A stretch of DNA of 64,000 bases, taken from Aspidapion aeneum (Eukaryota > Arthropoda > Insecta > Coleoptera > Brentidae). Shown one piece after another: positions 1 through 10,608 of this stretch. Location of the stretch: NCBI GenBank assembly GCA_963576565.1, contig OY755038.1, positions 140,422,206-140,486,205 of the forward strand, given 5' to 3'. Positions within the stretch are counted from its first letter, which is position 1. Each line of letters begins with the position of its first letter. The notes beneath the pieces were generated by a model. It saw only the letters and a program-made list of their open reading frames with translations, was not told the DNA's origin and searched no databases. Position numbers and translations under genes: made by a program.

Positions 1-313
1 AGTTTGGTAGACATATTTAATTTCAAAATTAAAAGAAGATAAAAATGCTCTTCTTTGTAGATGGTTAGCTGCAGAAACTGGTAACCCTTTTCTTTCACCA
101 AATATTGCCAAAAGAGGTTTATTATCTGTATACAGCGTAAATTTTATGCCGTAAAGGTATTGAAAAAACTTTTTAACTCCAAATATTATTGCCAAAGCTT
201 CTTTTTCGATATGGGAGTAGGAAAGATCGTTTTTATTTAACAACATTAAAGCAAACGCGATCGGTCGCTCGATTCCATCTGTGTAGGTGTGGCTAATTAT
301 AGGCCCCTATGCT
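1..313 (-). pseudogene. Ty3/gypsy pol fragment, RNase H domain
   Basis: Read on the minus strand this stretch is open for about 100 codons and runs off the window start. It shows a gypsy-type RNase H: the segment around EKEALAIIFGVKKF and the strand TDNKPLLAIFGE are family hallmarks. RNase H degrades the RNA strand of the RNA-DNA hybrid during reverse transcription in the cytoplasmic particle. The reading starts just after a VDAS-type catalytic strand, which is split from it by the TIR element at 323-1289, and a small frame slip lies near 300. The rest of pol (integrase) would lie left of the window. Family assignment is confident; the element is a dead remnant. Confidence 0.85.
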
Positions 314-322
314 ACTTGCATC

Positions 323-1289
323 CAACGATTATAAACACTCAGGATTGCCTATTTGCTCGAATCTTTTAGCGGTAGGCGGTGCCTTGCTTACGTCACTAGT
401 GGACCTCTGCTCAGCGCGCTTCATTTAATACACATTGCAATCGTGTGTTTTTCCCGTATTTTTCTTGCTTATTTGTAAACAAATTTTTTATTCGTGTTAG
501 TAAATATAATTAATAATTTCATTTATTCAAAACAAATGATTTGAAAAATCAAGAGTTTGCTCTGAGAGCTGAATTTTTCTACCAGCCGATATGTTGGAGT
601 TTGTTTTTTAAATAGTTGAAAGTTTTGGAATAGAAGTAGGATTTTTTCTAAAAGTTTAATCAATTTAAATTATTAGATGTATAATGTATTGTTTTTGTTG
701 CGGATATAATAAAATAAACTTAAATTATGTAGTAACAAAAAAGTATTTATTTGATATTACAGATCTAAAATTGCAATATTTATTATATTATTATATCAAA
801 AACCAGTCAGTTTTTGGAGAAAACAGCCAAATAAGATGTGTTTTTCAACTTCTTATGCTTTAAATCAATAGATTTTCATAAGTTTTGTTTTTCAAGTGAT
901 TTACATTGTTTGTGTTATGAGTTGTTTTTATCCCACCCAGCGCCTGTTTTCACTCCTTCTTCTGTAACGTGTTTCAGAAAACTTCTATAAAGAGACTAAA
1001 AAAACTTAAGAAAAAAACTGAAACTAAACTTGGAGAAACTGTCTACAAAATAAATTTTCCAAAAATCAGTTTAATAAAAGAAGTACTTTTGCGGCATAAT
1101 TACCAATTTTCTTCAATGTGATTACTTTAATGAGCAAGGAGTTTCCAAAAATGCAAAAAAAATTAAAAGTTTGGTTATATTTCTACACTGAAAGAGGGAA
1201 CACAAAGCTTTTATTTCAACAATAAATTAATGAGCTTTCTTTATATGGATTAAATGGAAATAAGCAATCCTGTGTGTTTATAATCGTTG
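323..1289. mobile_element. Non-autonomous TIR DNA transposon with 9-bp target duplication
   Basis: The ends are inverted copies of about 30 bp, starting CAACGATTATAAACAC on the left (323) and its near-perfect complement ending at 1289. The 9-bp direct repeat ACTTGCATC flanks it exactly (314-322 and 1290-1298). It sits inside the gypsy RNase H coding sequence, and the flanking codons match up once it is removed. No coding frame is visible in its 967 bp, so it must have been moved by a transposase from elsewhere. A 9-bp duplication suggests a Mutator-like element; that class is inferred from duplication length only. Confidence 0.85.
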
Positions 1290-1298
1290 ACTTGCATC

Positions 1299-1650
1299 TA
1301 CCAATAATTTGATCGGTATAGCACAGACGGAGACATTAACATCTTCTTAATTTCACAGAAGCTATTTTGGCAAGCTTGTGTCTATTCCCAAGGGTTTTTT
1401 TTTAATAAGCTGTTTAAAGGATAGAGGATAGTTGATGCGTTCGGAAAGAATTTAACATAATAATTGACGCCCCCAAGAAACAACTTAAGTTCCGTTACAT
1501 TTGAGGGTACTTTGGTCTTAACCATTGCTTTAACACTTTCGTCAGTTTTATGCTTGCACAGAGGTGCTAGATGCCCTTTAACCCAGCATTTATGGCAAAA
1601 ACAATCGCGGTAGGTGCACTCAGATGATTTCTGATTTGAACGGCCACAAG
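1299..1650 (-). pseudogene. Ty3/gypsy fragment: gag zinc knuckle joined to RT/RNase H connection
   Basis: Continuation of the gypsy remnant on the other side of the TIR element. Minus-strand translation shows a CCHC zinc knuckle (CHKCWVKGHLAPLC) typical of gag nucleocapsid. It is followed directly by the region that in gypsy elements ends the reverse transcriptase (VTELKLFLGGVNYYVKF) and the start of RNase H (SVKLRR/EIKKML region, then LLVDAS). Protease and the catalytic RT are missing, so an internal deletion has fused gag to late RT. An in-frame stop follows NPWE near 1382. It abuts a LINE 3' end at about 1650. Confidence 0.75.
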
Positions 1651-2188
1651 CTATAGACGATATTGAAAAAATACAGAGAAAATTCATGAAATATATGTGG
1701 TACAAAAACGAAGGAGTCTACCCGAAAATCGGTTTTCCCAATGATATCCTGTTGGAAAGGTTCTCCCTGCAGTCTTTAGAAACAACGGAAAATAGCTGAA
1801 ATTAATTTTATTTTTAAACTTATTCGCAATAAAATTGACTCGCCTGATCTCTTCTTTCTTCTTTTCTTTCTGTACCCAAGTTTTCAGCTAGTGAGAGGCC
1901 CAATTTTTATACTAAGAGATCGAGAACCGATATTGGGAAATATTTACCCATTAACAGAGTTTGTAACTCTTATAATGATGTACAAAGCCAGTGTGATCTA
2001 TTTAACCGCAGTAAACAGTCTATTAAGAGATTTGTTTTATGATGTCTTTATTTTTTTTTACTTACTTGAATCTAATGTCATGTGTATGTTCGTGTGTCTG
2101 CATGTGTGTGTTTCTTAGTGTTTTTAGTGTAACTTTAAGCTTATTTAAAGATTATGTAATTAATTTTTAATAACGATTTTATTATTAT
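1650..2188 (+). pseudogene. LINE (Jockey/CR1-type) 3' end of RT ORF and 3' UTR, 5'-truncated
   Basis: Plus-strand translation from about 1655 reads DIEKIQRKFMKYMWYKN and later PINRVCNSYNDVQSQCDLF, the typical carboxy-terminal region of Jockey/CR1-like reverse transcriptases just before the stop. Frames change at least once between 1790 and 1900. A T-rich 3' UTR follows. The copy is strongly 5'-truncated, and its 3' UTR is interrupted at 2188 by BEL-1; the remainder is at 9174-9275. Clade is inferred from the tail motif only. Confidence 0.7.
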
Positions 2189-2765
2189 TGAAGCCACGGG
2201 GCCTCGGGAATTATGATTTTAAGAAATTAATAATAAGAGTTTAAATAGCGGACTGTATCATATACGAAAATGATAGCTGTTCTGTTAAGCCTTTAAAAAA
2301 ATGGGTATGCTAAAGCTAAATCGCCACGAACCCGTAAGATTTCGTCTAGTAATGCGACCACTAACCTCAGTTTCGCCGGTTGTAATCTCGTCGGTTTGGG
2401 GCCCCAAATTGGCTCTTGGAGATCGTGCTATGGGCTTGGAGGACGGCGTTTCTTCCCATGGACAGTGTGGTGAAATACTGGAGGAATTTGCTTAAAAATC
2501 GGTATGGAAAATCACTGGAAAGTTTTAAATGCCCGTGTGTTTGCTAACTTTTTCTGTCGAGAGAAAGAGAGTGCGAGTTTTTTCTTGTGTCCAAAAAAAA
2601 CACACATCTTCCTGGCCACACGGGCGCCACCTTACGGGTCAAAAATATTATGAAAAATATTAAAAACGGCGCAAATACAAAACCGCAATTTTTAAAGGCT
2701 TGCGCTCAATTAAATAAATATAAAAATAAAATAAAATAAATATTAGTTTATACGCGGAGTGAACA
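2189..2765 (-). repeat. BEL-1 3' LTR
   Basis: Matches 8591-9173 along its whole length with scattered substitutions and small indels, including loss of about ten bases near 2613 relative to the other copy. Ends are TG...CA (TGAAGCCACGG to GGAGTGAACA). The purine-rich tract expected before a 3' LTR appears on the minus strand just inside (2766-2785). The divergence between the LTRs says the insertion is not very recent. Confidence 0.95.
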
Positions 2766-2939
2766 TTCCGGCCCCCAAAACCCTGGTTTTCAATTAATCA
2801 AAACGCGAGGGCTAAGAAAAATAAATAAAATAATCTAACGAGTAGATAACTGAAATTAAACAAAAGATATCCCCATTGTTTAACGCCATAAGGGATAAAA
2901 TAAATACCCAAAAAAAAATTACTAAAATAAAAATAAAAA

Positions 2940-3925
2940 AGTTCTAAACAAGGACCACCGGCCGCTGCATTAACCCAGTAGGGGTTTTAAGGGTAACTAC
3001 CCTTACAACCCCATCTGCACCAGGATGAACCTTGAGCACACGAGCCATGACCCATTGAAGAGGTGGCTTTTGCTGGTTGTTTATCAAAACCATCCTACCG
3101 ATCTCGATATTTGCAGTCTCGTCACACCACTTTGACCGTTGCTAAAGGGTGTGGAGATATTCGTGCTGCCAACGGCGCCAAAATTCGGTTTGTATATGCT
3201 GAATTAATTGCCATCGGTTTAACCTATTAAGTTTTAAATGCGACATATCGGGATCCGGAATATGAGAATGCAAAGGTTCCTGCGTTAAAAAATGGCAGGA
3301 GTAAGTGCCTGTAAATCATTAGAGTCATTGGATACTATGCATAAAGGACGTGAGTTGAATAACGCCTCAATTTGTACTAAAAGAGTGTACAATTCCTCGT
3401 AAGTAAGGAGTTGAGTACCCAGGACTCTATATAGATGGGTTTTCACGGACTTTACCCCGGCCTCCGCCAAACCGTTAAAATGTGGAGCGCCAGGGCTGTT
3501 AAAATTCCACTGAATGGAAGTCGTCTGTGCTGCTAACTCAAAATGTTCAAGGATTTGTCGATTAGCCCCAATGAATGAAGTCCCTTGGTCGCTTGTTATT
3601 TCGACACATCTTCCTCGTCTTGCTACAAAACGACGGAATGCTGCAATACAGGCCTCCGAGGTGAGGTCCGAGACCAATTCGACGTGAATGGCTTTTACAG
3701 CACAGCATACGAATACGCAAATGTATGCTTTCAAAGACTTTGCCCCACGAGATTTGCTCATAGTAATCGAGATAGGTCCAGCATAATCCAAGCATACAAC
3801 CGAGAAGACTTTGAGCTGTGACACTCTTACAGCTGGAAGGTCAGCCATAATATGTATGACTTGGGTCTAGCCCGAAAACATCGAATGCACTGAGAGAGTA
3901 CTTGGTATATGGCGGCGCGAGGGGA
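2940..3925 (-). pseudogene. BEL-1 integrase core and DUF5641-like C-terminus
   Basis: The frame 3285-3848 holds the integrase core: VCLDYAGPI (first catalytic Asp), ITSDQGTSF (second Asp) and FNGLAEAGVKS (catalytic Glu), so the DDE triad is still present. Further on (2950-3050) the minus strand reads QWVMARVLKVHPGADGVVRV, the family's C-terminal domain, in a different frame. The frame is also broken between this piece and the upstream RT frame near 3849-3931. The enzyme inserts the DNA copy into the host chromosome. Confidence 0.88.
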
Positions 3926-3931
3926 CAAAAT

Positions 3932-5983
3932 CTAAAACTGCTGTAATATTAAGAAGTGAAGCGTCTTAAACCCAGGGTGAAAGTTCTGTTTTTGTACCCA
4001 CTCGATAATAAGGTCAGTTAACCGATGCGACTTTGGTAAGAGAAGGGGATGTTTTTCATCATAAGACAGTTCGGACCGCCTAAGCCTTCCCCCCACTCTT
4101 AAACAACCATGACTGTCAATGAACACAGCTAACTTGCGGAATCGCTTAGGTAACAAAGTATTCTTATTGATGTTTTCTATGATATCACCAAAACAAAATG
4201 TTTGAACGTGTCTTACTATAACTAGCAAGGCTTCTTGGGTCTCTAGTGCGGACAAAATTCCTTGTTTCTTAACAAGTTTACCCTGACGGGTATTGTAATT
4301 AAATCTAAGCACATAGGCTACGATATGTTGAATTTTCTTAAGGGAAGAGAATTTTAGAAGTAACAGGGTAATAAAATGGTTATCGAAAGTAATCTGTAGA
4401 ACTAAATTCCTTTCTTCTGCACCAACCTCTTCTGGAAGAGATTCTGTCATATTAGGCTGCTGGCTGTGGCCAAAAGTCAAACGATTTAGAAAGCCATATG
4501 GGGCCGTTAAACCAGAGTGACTGGTTAATTGATTAGGTAATAACCCGCGAGACGCGCAGTCAGCAGGGTTATCTGCGGAGGGAACATATCTCCAGCTAGA
4601 AAACGGGATAAGCTCATGGATATGCGCAACCCTATTCGCAACAAACGGTTTCCAGCGATGGGCTGAAGAAGCTAACCACGCTAAAACAACCTGCGAGTCA
4701 GACCAGACTGCGTCAAAACTGACATATCTTGCGTAGACCTGCTTGACGAACTCTATGAGATCACCCAGAAGAGCCGCTGCCACTAATTCCATGCGAGGAA
4801 TCGATTTGACAGTCTTTAAAGGTACAACTCGAGATTTGCCTATGATAAGAAAAACTTGGTTAGTACCAGAAGTATTTTCACATTTTAGATACACAGCGGC
4901 GCCATACCCAATCTGCGAAGCATTGCAAAAACCATGAAGTTCCACTCTTGTAGGTTGGTCTACAAAAAAGCATCTGGGTATGGTAATGGCCGATGATTCC
5001 GGCAGTTCTGACCTAAACTGATCCCATTGCTGACAAATATCAGCGCTGGGAATTTCGTCCCACCCGGCGCTTGATATCCACAACTTTTGCGTTAATAGTT
5101 TAGCGAAAAGAACTACAGGTGATAGAAATCCTAAAGGATCATACACACGGAAGATTTGGCTAAGAATGTTACGCTTCGTGCAGGGGAGCTCTGTTGGCGA
5201 ACAACTGTAGGAAAATGCGTCGGACGAAGGATTCCACTGTAAGCCCAGTACCTTTATAAAGACCGGTTCCTTCTTGTCAAAGGAGTAAGGCATTTGTAAG
5301 TGAGAAGAATTGACAGCTGTCAAGACAGCTTCATGGTTACTTGCCCATTTTCGTAGTTCAAACTGTCCTTTCTGCAACAGCTGAATTAATTCTTGCTGTA
5401 ATCCAAGCAGGGTATCAAGAGATTCGGCGCCGGCTACACAATCATCGATAAAAATTTGATGACGCAAAACCTCAGCGGCTCGAGGAAAATTATCCCCTTC
5501 CTGCGCTGCCAATTCTTGCATGGTTCGTAAGGCTAGATATGGGGAGCTCGATACGCCATACGTAACAGTATTCAGCAAGTATTCTTTCAAAGGTTCCTGC
5601 TCAGAAAATCGCCAAATAATTCTTTGGCAGTCCCTATGGATAGGTTTTACAATTATTTGCCGATACATCTGGCAAACATCACAAATAAGGACATGTGGAT
5701 GAAATCGGAACTGTAAGAGTATAGAAGATATGTCCTGTTGCAATTTCGGGCCAGTGAGCTGAGTGTCGTTGAGCGAAACGCCGTTTGACGTAACGCAAGA
5801 TGCATCATAAACTACACGAATTTTTTTATCTTTTGCTACACAAAAATGAGGGATGTAGTATGCTTTAGGAGAAACATAACAAGTTGTGTCATTAATTAAT
5901 GACATGTGACCCAAATTTAAGTAGTCCTGCATAAACTCCAGGTAAGCTTGCTTGAGATTAGAATCCTTAGAGGCGCTTTTCAA
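3932..5983 (-). pseudogene. BEL-1 reverse transcriptase/RNase H polyprotein segment
   Basis: A 683-codon open frame. Around residues 101-110 it carries CDVCQMYRQI (RT motif A, Asp102) and around 178-181 FIDD (the Pao-type YxDD box), followed by the A17-like region (VLGLQWNPSSD, about 245). At residues 352-356 it reads FCNAS where BEL RNase H normally has an aspartate (FCDAS; intact in BEL-2), so a catalytic residue looks lost. The C-terminal end has the integrase zinc-binding start (NFHPGFKTLH). The true upstream coding continues beyond the first Met into the protease region; the open frame is a fragment of gag-pol. Confidence 0.92.
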
Positions 5984-6215
5984 GCATGTTAAACCTTTTA
6001 AGGGCTTGATTATATGAATTTCCGAGCAAGGGCTCAGAATGTTTAAAAGGTAAGGAAACTACGAGCCTACCCGAAGGCTCACGATAGGTTGTTTCCTTAT
6101 AGTATCTCTCACATTTTACGTCTTCAAAGGATGGGGTAATGGTTTAAAAATATTTTCTAGCTCCCAGAATTTTTGAAGACTTATATCGAGTGTATGTTCT
6201 GTGGAAACGTGCAGA

Positions 6216-6730
6216 TTAGTTAGATAACTCGAAAACTGAAACACGAAATGAACCAAAAACAGTCTTAAGCGCGACTGGCTGGTTCGGAGTACCGAGTATC
6301 CTTCCACATTCCAAAAAATATGGTACTATTTCGGCACCAATTAAGATATCGATGGGCCCAGGTACATTAAACTGAGAATCAGCGAGGGGTAATTCTTTTA
6401 TATAGTCCCATTGGGAATAATCAATTACCATTTTTGGTTGCTCGGAGCATAATTTGGGCAAAATAATTGCTTGAAGATTAAATATGGGGTCAGTTTTTCC
6501 ACAAGGGCGGAGTTGGCATTGAATTATGCCCTGCCTACGAGAAGATGACATATTGTTGTCCCTCGATGGGAATCGCCATTTTTTTAAAAGGTAAGCCTAA
6601 CCGCTCAGCGCATGCTTGCGAGATGAAGTGGGCCATGCTCCCAGAATCAATCATGATGCGTACCTTTTGGAAGAAACCATACTTATCCTGTACTACCGCT
6701 TCTATGGTAGAGGGACGAGCCCGCTAGAGT
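6216..6730 (-). pseudogene. BEL-1 retropepsin-like protease segment
   Basis: The minus strand between about 6560 and 6730 reads IMIDSGSMAHFISQACAERL, with the aspartic-protease active site DSGS. A one-base slip near 6540 moves the frame into 6216-6551, which has QGIIQCQLRP and IDILIGAEIVPYFLECGRI, the DUF1758 features that follow the active site in BEL/Pao. The protease would mature the Gag-Pol polyprotein. The frameshift disables this copy. Confidence 0.85.
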
Positions 6731-6860
6731 GGACTGGAGGGGCTGCCTGACTACAGCACAAGTTGAACTACCTGCATTTGCAGTGGGCAAAACAGGAGTT
6801 TCATGAACTCCATTGAGTGTGGTTGCCGAATCAGTATTCGGAACATGACTATGGTCTCCA

Positions 6861-8068
6861 TTATTCTTGGGAAAGTGGAGTAAAGTGTGGTGGGGAAAAA
6901 TGGCAAATTTTGCAGTGTACCGAAGTAGGACACTGTATTGCGTAATGCGAGAAGCTACGCAAACAGTTTGGGCAAAAATTATGTTGTCTTACCAAAACAA
7001 AACGATCATTTGGAGTTTTTGATAAAAATGTGAGACACAGGAATAAAATATGATTACCAGAACACGCAATGCATTTAGCTTTAGGGGTAGTATTTTGCTC
7101 TGAATTGTCAACCATAAAAGCAGAAGTAGGTTTTTTGTTAAAATTAAAGTTAGATGACGTTCTACTCTTGGGAGTAAAATTATTACTAGTCATTAATTGG
7201 GCAGAGTCAAGAGCTTTACAATACTCCTCTAAAAAATCGCTTAAATTTCGAAAAGTGAGCAATTCTGTCGTTCTGTATTCTTTTTCGAACTCGGTGCGCG
7301 TCTGAAAGTCTAACTTTGGCAGCATCATATTAAATAAAAGAAAATCTCAACCATCCGTATTAAATTTTAGTGCCTTAAGGGCTGAAATATTTTCCGAAAA
7401 CGTGTCTAATAGAGCGCGTAGTTCTCTAGCAGAGGGCTTTTGAATGACCGGCGCATTAAAAATTTCATTGTAATGACAGGTGGCAGTGTAATGCCTGGTA
7501 TCATACCTTTTACGCAAAGACTCGTAAGCAATAAGATAATTATTTTCAGTAATTGTTAAACCTTTAATTACGTTAGGGCACGATGCAAATAATGAAACTT
7601 TCGTACATCTGACATGCCTCCCACATTGTGCACGAGACTGTCAAATATGTCGATAAAAGATGCCCAATATTTGACGTTCCCGTCAAACGTTGGGACATCC
7701 ATTTTTAATTGTATTACTGCCGAATCTCTGAGACCGTCGCTATGGCTGGAATTCAAGTTAGATGCCGATGACTCAGAAGAAAAAATATCCCGTCTAATAG
7801 TTTTTATTGAATAGTACCAAATATCTGCTTGCTTACGAAACTCGTCGTGTTCTTTAAATTCGGTATCGTCTGCTAGAAGCATAATAACTGAATTATGACA
7901 CGCACTAAATTCATTGTGCATTTCATCACAATTCTCAGCACATACTAAAAACGGTACCTTTTGTGAAGGGCCATTTGCAACTTTAAACCCAATTTCATAA
8001 GTTTCTTTTAATTTATTTAAGGCCGTGGTGCGTTTCATAAGCTGCCGTGCTAATTTTTCACCAGCCAT
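6861..8068 (-). pseudogene. BEL-1 gag
   Basis: Gag starts best at the ATG at 8068 (MAGEKLARQLMKR); a longer frame begins at 8161, but its N-terminus is low-complexity. The N-terminal half (7568-8068) contains the DUF1759-type stretch KMDVPTFDGNVKYWASF. Reading passes 7330-7567 in a degraded frame with a TGA in place of an expected Trp before DFLLF. The C-terminal half (6861-7328) carries three Cys/His clusters: CIACSGNHILFLC, CPNCLRSFSHYAIQC and CKICHF. Gag forms the particle and binds RNA. Confidence 0.88.
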
Positions 8069-8569
8069 ATCGCTTAAAAAATGAAACAAAAGTTTTAAAA
8101 AAATATATTTGTTTTTTACGTACAAAAAACTAACAGTTTTTTTACTGCTAAAAAACCGCAATTAATAAGCAAATGGGTCTATCAACCTTACAAACACCGC
8201 CTATGGCAACACGAACACTCTTCGTAAAAATTACAAATTTTGAAAAATCAAAAATTATATTCAAAAGTTAAGATAAAAGCCTGCCATACTTTTAAAGGTC
8301 TTGGTCAACACTATGCATCCTATACTGTATAAAAATGGATTCACCCAAACTTATCTGAATGACGTGTTGTGTCTCTCGTACACACAGACTTAAATGGTAA
8401 GTTCTGTAATGGCTTGGTAAAAGCAGCAAAACTTAAACTAACCCACCAGATCCAAAACAAGTGTGTTCGTATGACTTGAGCGAAAGTTATCCAGCACAGT
8501 TTCTCGCTCACACTTTACACAGGATACAAACGGACTGGTAGTTATCAAAAATGTCCGGGTGATTTGATG

Positions 8570-8587
8570 ATCCGGTTCGAAGGACCA
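8570..8587 (-). promoter_or_regulatory. BEL-1 tRNA primer-binding site
   Basis: On the minus strand, three bases after the 5' LTR, comes TGGTCCTTCGAACCGGAT, a complement of a tRNA 3' end including the CCA complement. BEL-2 has nearly the same site and BEL-3 a related one. I do not name the tRNA. Confidence 0.8.
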
Positions 8588-8590
8588 AAA

Positions 8591-9173
8591 TGAAGCCACG
8601 GGGCCTCGGGAATTATGATTTTAAGAAATTAATAATAAGAATTTAAATAACGGACTGTATCATATGAGAAAATGATAGCTGTCCTGTTAAGCCTTTAAAA
8701 AAATGGGTATGCTAAAGCTAAATCGCCACGAACCCGTAAGATTTCGTCTAGTAATGTGACCACTAACCTCAATTTCGCCGGTTGGAGTCTCGTCGGTTTG
8801 GTGCCCCAAATTGGCTCTTGAACATCGTGCTATGGGCTTGGAGGACGGCGTTTCTTCCCATGGACAGTGTGGAGAAATACTGGAGGAATTTGCTTAAAAA
8901 TCGGTATGGAAAATCACTGGAAACTTTTAAATTCCCGTGTTTGCTAACTTTTTCTGTCGAGAGAGAGAGTGCGAGTTTTTTCTCGTGTCCAAAAAAAAAC
9001 ACACATCTTAGTTCCTCGAGTGGCCACACGGGCGCCACCTTACGGGTCAAAAATATTATGAAAACTATTAAAGACAGCGCGAATACAAAACTGCTATTTT
9101 TAGAGGCTTGCGCTCAATTAAATAAATATAAAAATAAAATAAAATAAATATTAGTTTATACGCGGAGTGAACA
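8591..9173 (-). repeat. BEL-1 5' LTR
   Basis: Partner of 2189-2765. It runs from TGAAGCCACGG at 8591 to GTGAACA at 9173 (plus-strand reading). As the upstream LTR of a minus-strand element it would carry the promoter; A/T-rich TATA-like stretches lie near 9120-9150. Confidence 0.95.
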
Positions 9174-9275
9174 ATTATTAATATTGTTATTTGTTGATAC
9201 TTTTGTTCCCACTCTGTAAATGGAGCTCTCTCTTGAGTGGGTAAATAAATAAACAAATAAAAATAAATAATTACT
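9174..9275 (+). repeat. Remainder of the LINE 3' UTR with A-rich tail
   Basis: Continues the LINE 3' UTR broken at 2188. After the second ATTAT copy it ends in GGGTAAATAAATAAACAAAT and further TAAA-type repeats, the usual simple tail of these LINEs. This is the evidence that BEL-1 is nested in the LINE. Confidence 0.75.
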
Positions 9276-9740
9276 TAAGTCTCCGGCAAATACTGCATTT
9301 ATTTTAACATATAATATTTATATCAGAAACTAAAGTGAAATTTATCAAATAAAAACATTTTTAATCCGGATGACCTGTCAGAATAAACTTAATAATAAAG
9401 GCGTTGGATTACAAAATAAAATTACATGGCACATTCAAAATGGCGAATATTCTGATTTGTAGACCCATATGTATCAAATTTGGAAATATGCTGTGTTTAA
9501 AGTCGATGATTATGATTTTTAACTGTATTTATAAAAAAAATCACAGATCCAAAATGGTTATATTTATGAACAGATTTATGATAAAATTAATACTTAGGGT
9601 TGTTTAAGGTTACTGGGCTCGATGGTAACAAAGAAGTAATAAATAATAAATAATATGAACACAACTACCAGAATATAAAATTAGGCAAAAACTTTTAATT
9701 TGAATAGTTTTATTTTAAATTAGAATAACTATACTAAAAA
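9276..9740. other. AT-rich spacer, nothing recognised
   Basis: No frame, RNA gene or clear repeat recognised. It separates the LINE tail from the RTE copy. Confidence 0.6.
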
Positions 9741-9968
9741 GTTAGTAGAAAATATTGACATTCTAGTTTTTGGTATTGCTGATTATTTAAAATCAAACCG
9801 TACAACACAAAAGTTTTCTGACCAGCTAATACCAATTTTAGTCACAGAATATCACGGTTATGTCCGCTTGGCAGTCAATAGAGACTTATTGGTAAATCCA
9901 AAATAAGGCTAGAAGTATTAAGGCAACAAATAGTGCTCGACTTTAACGCGGCTGGTTAAGAAGAATTA

Positions 9969-10480
9969 TTGAAACAGAATCTAAAGAATAAAATTACAGA
10001 CTACGATTGCATTAGTGAAAACATACTTCGAGTGAACATGAAGATGCTTGGATATAATATAAGCATAATAGCAGTCTACGCACCATCAGATGACGAAAGA
10101 GTAGCTACAAAACAAATGTTCTTTGACCAACTTGATGAGACTATCACAAAAATCGGTAAAACCAGAGAAATAATTATGCTTGACGATTTTAATAGCCGAA
10201 CTGGTAGGCAAACCCAAAGCAAAGTGATAGGACCATGTGGAGAGGAAGTAACAAATGATAATGGCTTAAGACTGATGCAATTGTGTGAAACCTACAACCT
10301 AAAAACAAATAATGGTTTTTTTAAACATAGGATATTCATCGATATATCTGGATTCAGCCAACAAGATATCTTAAATCAATCGTTGATTATGCTATAGGTG
10401 GACAACCTCGCAATTAAAGTGGTATGATCTGCGAGCACTTCGTGGTGTTACCTGTGGATCTGACCACCATCTGGTAAAAG
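9969..10480 (+). pseudogene. RTE copy 1 APE-type endonuclease
   Basis: A 142-codon frame (9969-10397) shows AVYAPSDDERVATKQMFF, IIMLDDFNSRTGR (the family has G-D-F-N; here Gly is Asp) and the LMQLCETYNLK segment. After a stop, another frame reads CGSDHHLVKAK at 10455-10485, with the catalytic His of the SDHH motif. The endonuclease nicks target DNA to prime reverse transcription. The N-terminal third is not readable and a stop separates the last motif. Confidence 0.85.
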
Positions 10481-10608
10481 CAAAAATATTATTCCCTTTA
10501 AGAAAAACAAATAAGGACGAAAGTATTAGAGAAAATGAAAACCTAGAATGCATCGAAGACAATCAAAAATACAACTTTAGAAGTCTAGAAATCGAAAGTA
10601 CTCAAAGA

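Larger units (their letters stand above)
2189..9173 (-). mobile_element. BEL/Pao LTR retrotransposon BEL-1 (complete, decayed)
   Basis: A 6985-bp element on the minus strand. The two LTRs (2189-2765 and 8591-9173) are flanked by a perfect 5-bp target duplication ATTAT (2184-2188 and 9174-9178). Internal order on the minus strand is primer site, gag, protease, reverse transcriptase, RNase H, integrase and a C-terminal DUF5641-like tail, which is the BEL/Pao order. Stops and frameshifts break gag, protease and the integrase end, so this copy is not autonomous. It sits inside a LINE 3' UTR. Confidence 0.95.
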
